From the NCBI GenBank assembly GCA_964454015.1, contig CAYVQF010000013.1, forward strand, positions 35,312 through 99,311: a stretch of DNA of 64,000 nt, in the 5' to 3' direction. The notes under the pieces are model-generated. The model saw only the letters and a list, made by a program, of their open reading frames with translations, searched no databases and had not been told where the DNA came from. Below, one piece after another: positions 1 to 8,920 of the stretch (its first letter is position 1; the number at the start of each line of letters is the position of its first letter). The DNA is from CAYVQF01 sp964454015. Lineage in GTDB: Bacteria > Myxococcota_A > Bradymonadia > UBA4248. Made by a program: the position numbers and the translations under genes.

Positions 1-473
1 CGTGGACGAGGTCTATTTCTATGGTTCTTGGGAGCAGCAGCGGCTTTATTTTCGGGTGATGGGGTGGGATCCGGAAGATCTTTTCCAGCCCTGTCATCAT
101 GGGGGAAAGTGGGCGCTGAGCGATCCCCACCGGCTGCTCTATTGTGGCGAAGGTTGGTTGGACCACGCCATGCTGCGCTCTGAGGGTGCCTATGGGCTCT
201 TTGTCGAGGAGTTGGAAGGGCTCAGCGCGGCTGAGCCCTGCTGTGCTCGAAGAGGCCATGGCAGAGACGCGGGCGGCGCTCTTCGAGCGGCTGCAAGACG
301 AGGATACGGCGATGGCGATGGGTGAGCTGCACGGGATGGTGACAGGGCTGGACGATGCGGCGGCGGTGCGTGAAGGCATTGCGGCGGGTATGGCGGCGTT
401 TTTGGCTGACATCGAGGTGCGGCGCAGCGTTTTGGCAGAGCGGTTGGCGCTCTATCACGGAGGACAGCCATGA
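1..473 (+). pseudogene. Unrecognised protein, 5' truncated and frameshifted
   Basis: I do not recognise the family. Coding-like sequence runs in the frame of base 2 up to about 225-235 (aromatic-rich, motifs such as YFYGSWEQQ and CGEGWLDHAM). It then continues convincingly in the frame of base 3 (PAVLEEAMAETR, then ERLALYHGGQP) to a TGA at 471-473. The second frame ends in an ATGA overlap with the next gene, as expected of a real operon gene. The simplest reading is one gene with a 1-base shift near 221-245, either a sequencing error or a true lesion. The 5' end lies outside the window. Two separate genes are possible but less likely, because neither half looks coding beyond the switch point. 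Confidence 0.5.
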
Positions 474-2014
474 GGCGTTGGTTGTGGTTGATGTCGTGTT
501 GTGTCGTGGTGAGTTGCGACGATGGTCGCGGTGGTACGCCGTCACCAGCGGATACGTCGCAGGAGGTCGCGGCGGACCAGAGCGAGCTGCCGCCGGAGAT
601 GGTGTTGCGCCTCGAGGTAGAGGTGGTGGATCCTGCGCCCCTTGGGGTGCCGCTGGTGATTGCCGTGCGGGCGGACGCGGCGGTGACGACGCAGTTGACC
701 CTGTGGGTGGGCGACGAAGGGCACGCGCTGCGTCTGTATCGGGGCCGGGGCTCGATTCCCTATGTAGCCAGTGCGGCGGGCGAAATGTCGCTGAGGGTGA
801 CGGCGCCCCATGTGCTGTTGCGTTCGTCTTTCATGGTGGCGCCGCGTGAGGTGGCGTGGAAAACAGAACGGATCAGTGCTGGGGAGGAGACGTGGTTGGT
901 GGTGGATGAGGGGGGGCTGGACGTTGGGATCGAGGGGACCTTGCGCGTGGACGCTGGGGCGCGGTTGCGCATTGGTCCTGGGGTGCGGGTGTTGCTCGGC
1001 GAGAAGGCGCGCTTGGTGGTGGAAGGTGAGCTGGTGATCGAGGGGAGCGCGGCGGCGCCGGTGCTCTTCACGCGGGCGGGTGCGGCGGCGTGGGGCGGCG
1101 TGCATTTGCGCCACGGGGCGACGGGGGTGTTGCACCACGCCTGGTTCGTTGGCGGTGGTGGCGATGAAGGCCGCGCGCTGGGGCATTCCAACTCGCAGCC
1201 GGTGGTTTTGGTGGACGACGGCCGTTTGGAGATGGTGGGCGGTGGTCTGGTGGACAACGTGGGCAAGGCGGTGGCGTCGCGGCGCGCCGAGGTGGTGTTG
1301 CGGGGGGTCTTGGTGAGTCGCTGTGACACGGGTGGGGAGCTGATGGAGAGTGTGGCCCTGATCGATGGGTGCCACTTCGTGGAGATTCCCGATGCCGATG
1401 GGATCGCTGAGGATGACGACAACGATGGGATCTACCTGCTCAGTGCCTTGGAGCGGGATGGGGTGACGTTGCAGTCCGTGGTTCGGGATACGGTCTTTGC
1501 GATGGGTGAGGACGATGGGATTGATCACAACAACGCCTTGGTGCGGGTGGAGCGGTGCTGGATCGAGGGCTTTGCGAACGAGGGGGTGGCGGCCTCGGCG
1601 GGGCGGCGGATAGAGGTGGTGGACACGGTGGTGCAGGGGTGTGAGCAGGGTATCGAAGCGGGATATGGTGCGCCCGAGGTGATCGTGGAGCGGACGGTGG
1701 TGCGGGATTGTGACGTAGGCCTGCGGATCGGCGACAGCTACGACTGGGAGGTGAGCGGGTCGATGACGGTGCGCCAGAGCGTGGTGACGGGCAACCGCCT
1801 GCACAACGTGTGGAATCACGTGAACGCGTTGGGTGGCCCGTTGGAGGGGGCCCTGGAGATCACTTGCTCGGCCGTGGACAGTGATGGCTGGGACGGGTCG
1901 AATGACAATGTTGCCGGTGCGGTGGTGTTGGACGCCGAGGGCTGCGCGGTGTTGCCATGGGTTGAATCGCTGTGGTGCGATGCCGGCGCGATGGGGTTGA
2001 CGCGATGCGAGTAG
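470..2014 (+). CDS. Lipoprotein with right-handed beta-helix repeats
   Basis: A 514-residue exported protein. The first 16 residues form a short signal peptide with lipobox VVSC, so it should be lipid-anchored. Residues 100-460 or so show a ladder of short Val/Asp/Gly-rich strands (VVRDTVF, VERCWIEGF, VVDTVVQGC, VERTVVRDC, VRQSVVTGN). This is the look of a right-handed parallel beta-helix, as in pectate-lyase-like and CotH-associated surface proteins. No catalytic residues can be assigned. Its ATG overlaps the preceding stop (ATGA), and its own end overlaps the CotH-like gene by 10 bases, so the genes are translationally coupled. Likely role: surface or envelope protein working with the CotH-like protein (inference). 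Confidence 0.7.
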   Translation: MRRWLWLMSCCVVVSCDDGRGGTPSPADTSQEVAADQSELPPEMVLRLEVEVVDPAPLGVPLVIAVRADAAVTTQLTLWVGDEGHALRLYRGRGSIPYVASAAGEMSLRVTAPHVLLRSSFMVAPREVAWKTERISAGEETWLVVDEGGLDVGIEGTLRVDAGARLRIGPGVRVLLGEKARLVVEGELVIEGSAAAPVLFTRAGAAAWGGVHLRHGATGVLHHAWFVGGGGDEGRALGHSNSQPVVLVDDGRLEMVGGGLVDNVGKAVASRRAEVVLRGVLVSRCDTGGELMESVALIDGCHFVEIPDADGIAEDDDNDGIYLLSALERDGVTLQSVVRDTVFAMGEDDGIDHNNALVRVERCWIEGFANEGVAASAGRRIEVVDTVVQGCEQGIEAGYGAPEVIVERTVVRDCDVGLRIGDSYDWEVSGSMTVRQSVVTGNRLHNVWNHVNALGGPLEGALEITCSAVDSDGWDGSNDNVAGAVVLDAEGCAVLPWVESLWCDAGAMGLTRCE

Positions 2015-3303
2015 GCGGGTGGCCAGGTTGGGTGGTGTTGGTGGCTGCGCTGGTGTTGGCACATTGCGACGGCGGCGAAGACACCTCGGTGTGGGACACG
2101 GGTTGCGACTGCGATGCCGAGGACGAGAGTGAGCTGATCGTGGACGGTTGTGGTGAGGCCTGGGGGCACCACACGATTTGTATCGAGAGCACAGAAAAGG
2201 ACTGGCGGTCTCTGCATGAGGATCCCTATGACGATGATGCGATCCGGGTGCGTCTGTGGTTCAACGACCGGCGTCCGGCGCAAGCGGATTTGAAGATCCA
2301 CGGGGGCCTATCGCGGACGTTCAAGAAAAAGTCCTATCGGTTGACCCTGCGTGAGTCCGTGCCGCCCTTTGCGGTCTTTGGCGCTGAAGAGGTGCAGCGT
2401 CGCTTCGTGTTGCAGGCATCGTGGGTGGATCCCTCTTTTTTGCGCAATTGGTTGACCTTCACGTTGTTGCGCGAGGCCGGCGGTATGGCGCCGCGGGTGG
2501 ATTTTGCCCAGGTCTATGTCAATGGCAGCTATCACGGGCTTTATTTGCTGATCGAGCGGGTGGATGCGTTGTTTTTGGAGCGGCAGGGGCTGGAGACGGC
2601 GGCGGTGCTGTACAAGGCGGAGAATCACAACGCGAACTGGCGGGACAAAGCGGACCCGCTGGCGGGTTTCGATGTGCAGGAGGGCCCAGATGACGGACAT
2701 GATGATCTGGGGGAGTTGCTGCGGCGTTTGACGCGCACGCCTCGCACTGAGGAGGCTTTTGCGCGGGAGATCGCGCCGTGGCTGTGTTTGGACGATTTCA
2801 TGCGGTGGCAGCGGGTGCATAGTTTTGCGCAAGACTACGATTCGTTCACCAAGAATTACTATTTGTATCACGACAGGGTGGCGGTGGCGGGTCAGGCCGC
2901 TTTTGCTTTCCGGATCATCTCGTGGGACGCCGACGCGACCTGGGGCAATTATTGGGATGGGACACCGGTCCCGGCGGATGGCAGCCCCTGGGAGGGCGGC
3001 GATGGTTGGTATGGCGGCAAGCCGTGGTACGGGACGGACGGATTTTCGCCGCGATTGTTTGGCGTGCCGAGCTATTGGGAGCGTTACAGAGCGGACTACT
3101 TGGCGGCGTTGGCTACGGTGTGGCAACCCGCGGTGCTACAGGCACGCGTCGCGGCGATGGCGGAGGAGATCGCCGAGGCGGCAGAGCGCGATCTGGCCCA
3201 TTGGGGGCGTGACCGGGATTTTGGGGCTGAGGTTGCCCGGTTGTTGGAGGCCATCGCGGTACGCCATCAGACGATGGTGTCGAGCTTGACGTCGGCGCCG
3301 TGA
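2005..3303 (+). CDS. CotH-family protein kinase-like lipoprotein
   Basis: A 432-residue protein of the CotH family, atypical secreted kinases first known from Bacillus spore coats. The family hallmarks are visible: an LKIHGGLSRTFKKKSYRL segment around residues 85-105, the VYVNGSYHGLYLLIERVD block around 168-188, and the acidic WDADATWGN motif around 310-318 expected in the metal/nucleotide site. The start was chosen at the ATG at 2005 because it opens a signal peptide ending in lipobox LAHC; an in-frame start 33 bases upstream lacks this. It overlaps the beta-helix gene, so the two are probably co-translated. The substrate is unknown; an extracytoplasmic target is implied by the lipoprotein signal. 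Confidence 0.8.
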   Translation: MRVGGWPGWVVLVAALVLAHCDGGEDTSVWDTGCDCDAEDESELIVDGCGEAWGHHTICIESTEKDWRSLHEDPYDDDAIRVRLWFNDRRPAQADLKIHGGLSRTFKKKSYRLTLRESVPPFAVFGAEEVQRRFVLQASWVDPSFLRNWLTFTLLREAGGMAPRVDFAQVYVNGSYHGLYLLIERVDALFLERQGLETAAVLYKAENHNANWRDKADPLAGFDVQEGPDDGHDDLGELLRRLTRTPRTEEAFAREIAPWLCLDDFMRWQRVHSFAQDYDSFTKNYYLYHDRVAVAGQAAFAFRIISWDADATWGNYWDGTPVPADGSPWEGGDGWYGGKPWYGTDGFSPRLFGVPSYWERYRADYLAALATVWQPAVLQARVAAMAEEIAEAAERDLAHWGRDRDFGAEVARLLEAIAVRHQTMVSSLTSAP

Positions 3304-3464
3304 GAGGGGGGGCAAAAAGTGACGGGGGCGGATGGATTTTTGCGGGGGCGATACCTAATCCATGGCAGTGCGCGCGGGGGCCTGCGGCGAGCTTGCGGCA
3401 GGCGGCGCAAGAGGGCTAGGCTGATGGGTCCTGCTGGCGTGCGCTTTGGAGAAGGAGGGCGTGC

Positions 3465-4895
3465 ATGGGTGAGGCGGCGACGATCATCATTTTGGGGGGC
3501 GCGGGCGATTTGGCGCTGCGCAAGCTGTTGCCAGCGTTGGCGCTAGCGCGGAGCAAGGGAAAGCTGCGCGAGACGACACGGATCATTGCGGCGGGCCGGA
3601 GGGCGTTGACCTCAGAGAGCTATCGTTCTCAGGTGTCACGGGCGCTGGAGGGCAGTGGTGTGTCTGGGGCCGATGCCACGACCTTTGTCGCAGATTTGAC
3701 TTACGTTGCGGTGCCGGACCCAGCGGGATGGCGGGCCTTGGCCGAGAGTGTGCGCGCCTGTGAGGCGAAGCGAGGCTTGGCCAACCGTTTGATTTATATG
3801 GCGCTTCCTCCACAGCAGGTGGAGGGGACGTTGCATGCGTTGGGGGCGGTAGGGCTGAGCGTTGGCAGCGGGTGGGTCCGCTTGGTGGTGGAGAAGCCCT
3901 TTGGGCATGATCTGGCGTCGGCGCAGCATCTCAACGGGGTGATCCACGCCCATTTTGCTGAGTCGGCGGTCTACCGCATCGATCACTATCTCGGCAAAGA
4001 GACGGTGCAGAACCTGTTGGTGCTGCGTTTTGCGAACGCGCTTTTCGAGTCGCTATGGCACCGGGATCGGATCGAGGCGGTGGAGATCATGGTCGCCGAG
4101 TCGGCCGGGGTGGGGAGCCGGGCAGGTTATTACGACCAGGTGGGGGCGGTGCGTGACATGCTGCAGAACCACTTGCTGCAGATCTTGACTTTGGTCGCCA
4201 TGGAGGTGCCGGCTAAGATGCAGGCCGACGCCATCCGCCACGAGAAGCTCAAGGTGCTGCAGTCGTTGGTACCTCTTGGGCCCGAGGCTTTGGTGGTCGG
4301 GCAGTATGGTCCGGGGCAGGTGGGCGGCGTCGAGGTGGCAGGTTACCAGGCGGAAGCGGGGGTGCGGGCGGGATCGCCAACGGAGACCTATGCGGCGCTG
4401 CGGGTCGAGATTGACAACTGGCGCTGGCAAGGGGTGCCTTTTTACTTGGTGACTGGCAAGCGGATGCCCGATCGTTTGACGCGCATCGCGGTGCGTTTTC
4501 GCCGGGCGCCGGTGTGTCTCTTCGAGTCGATGGGGACTTGCATGGTGTCGTCGAATGTGTTGGTGGTGACCCTGCAGCCCAACGAGGGTTTCTCCCTTCA
4601 CATCGACGTCAAGGTGCCGGGCTCGCCGATGGCTCTGCGGCAAATACCTTTGCGTTTTGCTTATGACGAGCTGGGTTACCAGATGCCTGAGGCTTATGAG
4701 ACCTTGTTGGTCGACGTGGTCAGAGGGGATCAGACTCTTTTCGTGCATGCAGACGAGGTGGAGCATGCGTGGCGCTATTTCTCCGGTCTGTCGTCGCTGT
4801 CGCTGCCTTTGCACACTTACGACGCTGGGACCTGGGGACCATCGGCGGCGTTGTCCCATGGGATTTGGGAGCGCCGTCTGGTGACGGAGGTTTGA
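3465..4895 (+). CDS. zwf: Glucose-6-phosphate 1-dehydrogenase
   Basis: A 476-residue enzyme oxidising glucose 6-phosphate to 6-phosphogluconolactone with NADP(+), the first step of the oxidative pentose phosphate pathway. The N-terminal nucleotide site reads GGAGDLALRKLLPAL (residues 11-25), close to the usual GASGDLA form but with Ala for Ser. EKPFGHDL (about 143-150) and the active-site signature RIDHYLGKETVQN (about 171-183) are intact. A good ribosome site, GAAGGAGGG, precedes the ATG. It is first in the zwf-pgl-gnd operon; pgl starts on the base after its stop. The length fits the family, which is usually 480-510 residues. Confidence 0.95.
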   Translation: MGEAATIIILGGAGDLALRKLLPALALARSKGKLRETTRIIAAGRRALTSESYRSQVSRALEGSGVSGADATTFVADLTYVAVPDPAGWRALAESVRACEAKRGLANRLIYMALPPQQVEGTLHALGAVGLSVGSGWVRLVVEKPFGHDLASAQHLNGVIHAHFAESAVYRIDHYLGKETVQNLLVLRFANALFESLWHRDRIEAVEIMVAESAGVGSRAGYYDQVGAVRDMLQNHLLQILTLVAMEVPAKMQADAIRHEKLKVLQSLVPLGPEALVVGQYGPGQVGGVEVAGYQAEAGVRAGSPTETYAALRVEIDNWRWQGVPFYLVTGKRMPDRLTRIAVRFRRAPVCLFESMGTCMVSSNVLVVTLQPNEGFSLHIDVKVPGSPMALRQIPLRFAYDELGYQMPEAYETLLVDVVRGDQTLFVHADEVEHAWRYFSGLSSLSLPLHTYDAGTWGPSAALSHGIWERRLVTEV

Positions 4896-5624
4896 ATGGA
4901 GCGTCTCTTGATTTTCGCACATGGGAGCGCGGACGAAGCGGCGCAGGCCGCGGCTGACGAAGTGGCCGAGCTGATCAAGGCTTTCATCGCTTTTCGTGGT
5001 GGGTGTCGTTGGGCCCTGGCTGGTGGCCGCACGCCGCAGCCTTTGTACCGCGCATTGGCGCGACGCGACGATATTGCTTGGGAGCAGGTGCATTTTTTTT
5101 GGGGTGATGAGCGCTGTGTGGCGCTGGACGACCCACAGAGCAATGCGCGGATGGTGCGGGAGGCACTGCTCGATCATTTGCCCGTCGCGGCGACGCAGGT
5201 GCATGTGATGGAGACGTGGCGCGGCGGCGGCGGCGCTGCTGCGGCGCACTATGAGGGGCTGCTTGGGAGGGTTCCGCTGGATTTGGTCTTGCTCGGGATG
5301 GGGGCGGATGGGCATACGGCCTCGCTTTTTCCCGGCGATGGGGCTCTGGCGTGCGGGTCTGGTCTGTGGGTCAGTGAGGCCAAGGCACCGGCGCCGCCCT
5401 ATGAGCGCTTGACCTTGTCAGTAGCGGCGCTTCGCGCTGCGCGGGAGATTCGCTTCTTGGTGAGTGGTGCCGACAAAGGGCCGGCGCTGGCGCAGGTGGT
5501 CGCGGAGCTAAGCACGGGGCAGGCGCTGCTGCCGGCAGCGCAGGTGGCGCTGGGGCGGGCGACGACATGGCACATCGATGCGGCTGCGGCCGCGCAACTG
5601 GGACCGGACCGGGCGCGCTCATAG
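4896..5624 (+). CDS. pgl: 6-phosphogluconolactonase
   Basis: A 242-residue DevB-type lactonase hydrolysing 6-phosphogluconolactone to 6-phosphogluconate in the cytosol. Diagnostic blocks are ALAGGRTPQPLYRAL (about 40-54), VHFFWGDERCV (about 67-77) and LGMGADGHTASLFPG (about 132-146), which hold the phosphate-binding and catalytic residues of the family. Its ATG directly follows the zwf TGA with no spacer, so translation is coupled. gnd begins 43 bases after its stop. The middle position in zwf-pgl-gnd confirms the role. Confidence 0.95.
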   Translation: MERLLIFAHGSADEAAQAAADEVAELIKAFIAFRGGCRWALAGGRTPQPLYRALARRDDIAWEQVHFFWGDERCVALDDPQSNARMVREALLDHLPVAATQVHVMETWRGGGGAAAAHYEGLLGRVPLDLVLLGMGADGHTASLFPGDGALACGSGLWVSEAKAPAPPYERLTLSVAALRAAREIRFLVSGADKGPALAQVVAELSTGQALLPAAQVALGRATTWHIDAAAAAQLGPDRARS

Positions 5625-5667
5625 ACGCGTGCGGCCGTGGGCAGACCCATGGAAAGGAGAGAAGCAG

Positions 5668-7098
5668 ATGGCAGCAGGAACGAAGGCGGACCTTGCGGTC
5701 TTGGGGCTAGGGGTGATGGGACGTGCGCTGGCGAAGAATTTTGCTTCCCGGGGCTTGCGCACGGCGGTGTGGAATAGGCGCGCCGGCGTCGTGGAGGCGT
5801 TGGTGGCCGAAGACGACGGCGCCAAGTTGATTCCGCTGGCGGATCTTTATGCGCTGCAGCACCAGCTCGTGAGCCCGCGGGTGGTGGTCTTGATGGTGAC
5901 AGCGGGAGCGGCGGTGGACGGTCTATTGGACGAGCTTGCGGGCATCCTGGCGCCTGGTGACATCGTCGTGGATGCGGGCAACACCTGGTACGCCGACACG
6001 GAGCGGCGGGAGCAACGGATGGCCGAGGCGGGGATTGATTTCGTGGGCATGGGAGTCTCAGGCGGCGAGGCCGGGGCGCTGCGTGGGCCTTCGCTGATGC
6101 CAGGTGGCTCTGCGGCTGCCTATGCGCGCCTGTCCCCCATGCTGGAGGCCATCGCCGCGCGGACCGATTCGGGTCCTTGTGTGACCCATGTCGGCCCGGG
6201 CGGCGCGGGGCACTTCGTCAAAATGGTTCACAATGGCATCGAGTACGCGGACATGCAGCTCATCGCCGAGGTCTACCACCTGTTGCGGGATGGGCTGGGC
6301 TATGACGCGCCGCGCTTGGCGGCGCTGTTCGAGCGGTGGTCTCGGGGTCCTCTGGCGTCCTATCTGATCGACATCAGCGCGGAGATTTTTACGGTCCGCG
6401 ATCCGCGCGGCTCCGGTTGGCTGGTGGACGCGGTTCTGGATGCGGCGGCTCAGAAGGGGACGGGCCGCTGGACGGTGCAAGCTGCGCTGGATTTGGGGGT
6501 GGCCGTGCCGGCGATCAGCGCTGCCGTCGAGGCGCGGATGCTCTCGGCGGCCGTGGACGCGAGGGCGCGCGCCGCTGTGCGTCTGCGCGGGCCTCGGGCA
6601 GTGGAGGGCGCCATGGCCACCAGCGTCGCCATCGAGGAGGCCCTGCACGATGCGCTGTTGGCTGCCAAGATCGTCGCCTACGCGCAGGGGTTGGCCCTCA
6701 TCAGCGCCGCGTCACAGCGCTACCAATGGTCCATCTCCCTTGCCGAGGTGGCCCGCGTGTGGAAGGGAGGCTGCATCATCAGGGCGCGGCTGTTGGATAC
6801 CTTGATGCGCCTCTACCAAGAGACGCCAGCGTTGGAGAATCTCTTGTTGGCAGACGAGATGGTTGACAAGGTGGACAAGCTCCAAGGTGCGTGGCGCATG
6901 GTGCTGGGAGCAGCAGCGGCGAGCGGGGTGCCCGCGCCGGCGATGAGCGCCGCGCTGGCTTATTACGATGGCTACCGCTGCGCCCGACTTCCCCACAATC
7001 TCCTCCAAGCGCAGCGCGATGCCTTTGGGGCGCACACTTACATTCGCTTGGATGCCCGTGAGGAAGGGGCGGTGCACAGCCATTGGCTCGCGGAATAG
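5668..7098 (+). CDS. gnd: 6-phosphogluconate dehydrogenase (decarboxylating)
   Basis: A 476-residue enzyme converting 6-phosphogluconate to ribulose 5-phosphate and CO2 with reduction of NADP(+). The Rossmann motif GLGVMG is at 13-18, and the substrate block GVSGGEAGALRGPSLMPGG lies at about 129-147. HFVKMVHNGIEY gives catalytic Lys185 and Glu192. Near the C-terminus, QRDAFGAHTY is the family tail motif. The start is the ATG at 5668, preceded by AAAGGAGAG; the frame is open 90 bases further upstream into pgl, but that stretch has no family similarity. It is last in the operon. The full-length family size (about 470-480) rather than the 300-residue short form argues for the NADP-type pathway enzyme. 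Confidence 0.95.
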   Translation: MAAGTKADLAVLGLGVMGRALAKNFASRGLRTAVWNRRAGVVEALVAEDDGAKLIPLADLYALQHQLVSPRVVVLMVTAGAAVDGLLDELAGILAPGDIVVDAGNTWYADTERREQRMAEAGIDFVGMGVSGGEAGALRGPSLMPGGSAAAYARLSPMLEAIAARTDSGPCVTHVGPGGAGHFVKMVHNGIEYADMQLIAEVYHLLRDGLGYDAPRLAALFERWSRGPLASYLIDISAEIFTVRDPRGSGWLVDAVLDAAAQKGTGRWTVQAALDLGVAVPAISAAVEARMLSAAVDARARAAVRLRGPRAVEGAMATSVAIEEALHDALLAAKIVAYAQGLALISAASQRYQWSISLAEVARVWKGGCIIRARLLDTLMRLYQETPALENLLLADEMVDKVDKLQGAWRMVLGAAAASGVPAPAMSAALAYYDGYRCARLPHNLLQAQRDAFGAHTYIRLDAREEGAVHSHWLAE

Positions 7099-7228
7099 GT
7101 GTGGCGCGTGGTTTTAGGGATGCTGTAAAATTCCACCTTGACGCGGTTGCCGCGTATGCTACCTTTTCACTCAGGTCGACTGGTGATGTAGCATTGGTCG
7201 GCACACGGTTTACGTGAGAGGTGGACCG

Positions 7229-8116
7229 GTGGCAGACGAGACGCGCGCGCATAGCCTTGACGCTCCCCATGGGTGGCTGGGCGACCTCGTTGCTTATCGA
7301 CCCTTGCGGTTGGTGAGTTGTTGTGGCAGCACCCAGCTCTGTAGAGCGGTTGAGGTCGAGAGTGGCCAGGAGGTGCTGATCAAGGTCTTGGATGGCACGT
7401 TGGCGGAGGACGAGGACTCGCAAGAGCTGTTTTTTGCCGAGTCGAGCGTCATGGCTGAGCTTTCGCACCCGAATTTGCTCGAGGTTCGTGATCTCAAGCG
7501 CTGTGATGGTCGGGTGGTCATCGTGACGGAGTGGGTGGAGGGCGAGCGCCTCGACGCGGTGGTGCAGAGTGGGCGGATGCCCCTGATCAAGGTGCTGCGC
7601 GTTGGGATGCAGCTCTCTCGCTTGCTGAGTTATTTGCACGAGCGCAACCTATTTCGCTGCGATTTGTCGTTGGCGAACATCTTGTTGCGTGCAGATGGGA
7701 CGTTGAAGGTGATGCACGTGGGTCGCAGTGTGCATGGTGCGGCGCTGCGCAGTGATCGTTTGGAGATCGGCCCGTACATTTCGCCAGAAGAGGCGCTGGG
7801 TTTGGCGCCGACACCAGCATCGGCCCTGTTCCAGCTTGGGGTGGCGCTTTATTTGATGCTGACGGGGGAGCTTCCGTGGGCGGAAGCGCGGACGCTGAAC
7901 AACCTCGACCAGGTGTTGCCGTCTCTGGGAGAGCGCCAGCGCAATCTGCCACCGTTGATGGTTCGCTTGGTGGATCGTTTGCTGTCCTTCGACCCGAGTT
8001 TACGTCCGCAGCGGGCGATGGAAGTGCTCAAGACCCTGCAAGAGCTGGCGAGTCAGGTGGGCCCGACGCCGCGTGACAGTGGCTCCTGGCGCTTGGTGGT
8101 GCCGCGGCCTCGCTGA
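7229..8116 (+). CDS. Protein kinase-fold protein, probable pseudokinase
   Basis: About 295 residues with the fold order of a Ser/Thr kinase, but key residues are lost. The beta-3 lysine is kept (VLIKVL, Lys codon at 7382). The catalytic loop reads FRCDLSLANILL instead of HRDLKPxN: the Asp (7661) and Asn (7676) remain but His, Arg and Lys are replaced. The DFG motif is HVG (7715-7723), so the Mg-binding Asp is His. The glycine loop is also degenerate (CCGSTQLC). An APE-like SPEEA is present. It probably binds a partner or nucleotide without normal catalysis. A GTG at 7229 with GAGAGGTGG four bases upstream is preferred over the GTG at 7214. The gene sits alone after gnd. Weak residual kinase activity cannot be excluded. 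Confidence 0.75.
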   Translation: MADETRAHSLDAPHGWLGDLVAYRPLRLVSCCGSTQLCRAVEVESGQEVLIKVLDGTLAEDEDSQELFFAESSVMAELSHPNLLEVRDLKRCDGRVVIVTEWVEGERLDAVVQSGRMPLIKVLRVGMQLSRLLSYLHERNLFRCDLSLANILLRADGTLKVMHVGRSVHGAALRSDRLEIGPYISPEEALGLAPTPASALFQLGVALYLMLTGELPWAEARTLNNLDQVLPSLGERQRNLPPLMVRLVDRLLSFDPSLRPQRAMEVLKTLQELASQVGPTPRDSGSWRLVVPRPR

Positions 8117-8129
8117 AGGCGGGTCGCAA

Positions 8130-8855
8130 TCATTCGGCCAGACGAAGGGCGGCAGCGACGGCGATGGGGGCGGTTTCGGCGCGGAGAATCTGTTGTCCCA
8201 AGCGTACGGCCTGTGCACCAGCGGCGATGAGGGCGGCGCATTCTTCGGGGGTGAAGCCCCCTTCAGGGCCGCTGGCGAAGGCCAGCGCGCCGTCCTCTGC
8301 CAGTGGAAACAGAGAGCGCTGGGCGAGTGGGTCACCAAAGCAGATGAGCGGGCTAGGGGTGGGCAAGCGCGCCAGTTGTTGGGCCATGGGGAGGGGAGGG
8401 AGTAGGCGCGGCACGTTGTGGGCACCGCTCTGACGGGCAGCTTCTTCGACGATGCGCTGCATGCGGGCCAGTTTTTTACTCAGGTCTTTGCCGCTCCAGT
8501 CAATGACGCTGCGTGTCGTGGTCAGGGGGGCGATGAGGTCGACGCCGAGCTCGGTGGCTTTTTCGAGCATCCACTCGAAGCGGTTTGCTTTGCACAGGGC
8601 AGGCAGGAGGGTCAGGTGGCGGCGGTTCTTCGTGGGAGGGGGGGCGATCAGGGGCGAGAGCTCGGTGAGGTGCCATTGTTTGGGGCCCTGGCGGAGGGTG
8701 CCTTCCCGTTGCTGGCCCAGGGTGTCGAAGACGGTGATGCGTTCCCCCTGGCCCAAGCGCAAGACGATGACCACGTGCCGCACCAGGCTCTCGGGGAGGA
8801 GGATGGCGGTGGCGTCGGGGTCGAGGGGGCCATCACTCAGGGGGAAGCGGCGCAT
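8130..8855 (-). CDS. rsmE: 16S rRNA (uracil(1498)-N3)-methyltransferase
   Basis: A 241-residue SPOUT-class methyltransferase that makes m3U1498 in 16S rRNA using S-adenosylmethionine. The C-terminal knot motifs are clear: ASGPEGGFTPEE (about 193-204) and LGQQILRAETAPI (about 218-230). The helix segment MLEKATELGVDLIAPL (about 96-111) is typical. It is the last gene of the dapA-dapB-prmA-rsmE group, 65 bases after prmA. prmA and rsmE are neighbours in many bacteria, which supports both calls. It converges on the pseudokinase gene with only 13 bases between stops. Confidence 0.93.
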   Translation of the reverse strand: MRRFPLSDGPLDPDATAILLPESLVRHVVIVLRLGQGERITVFDTLGQQREGTLRQGPKQWHLTELSPLIAPPPTKNRRHLTLLPALCKANRFEWMLEKATELGVDLIAPLTTTRSVIDWSGKDLSKKLARMQRIVEEAARQSGAHNVPRLLPPLPMAQQLARLPTPSPLICFGDPLAQRSLFPLAEDGALAFASGPEGGFTPEECAALIAAGAQAVRLGQQILRAETAPIAVAAALRLAE

Positions 8856-8920
8856 TTTTTTGAGCCATCGTTGGGAGAGGTGGGTGGGGGTCTAGGGCCT
8901 GCGGGGTGGTTCAGGCGCTC

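Noticed and set aside
7138..7160. Possible promoter TTGACG with TATGCT upstream of the pseudokinase
   Set aside because: The spacer is only 11 bases; with 17 bases the -10 would be ACCTTT. Not convincing.
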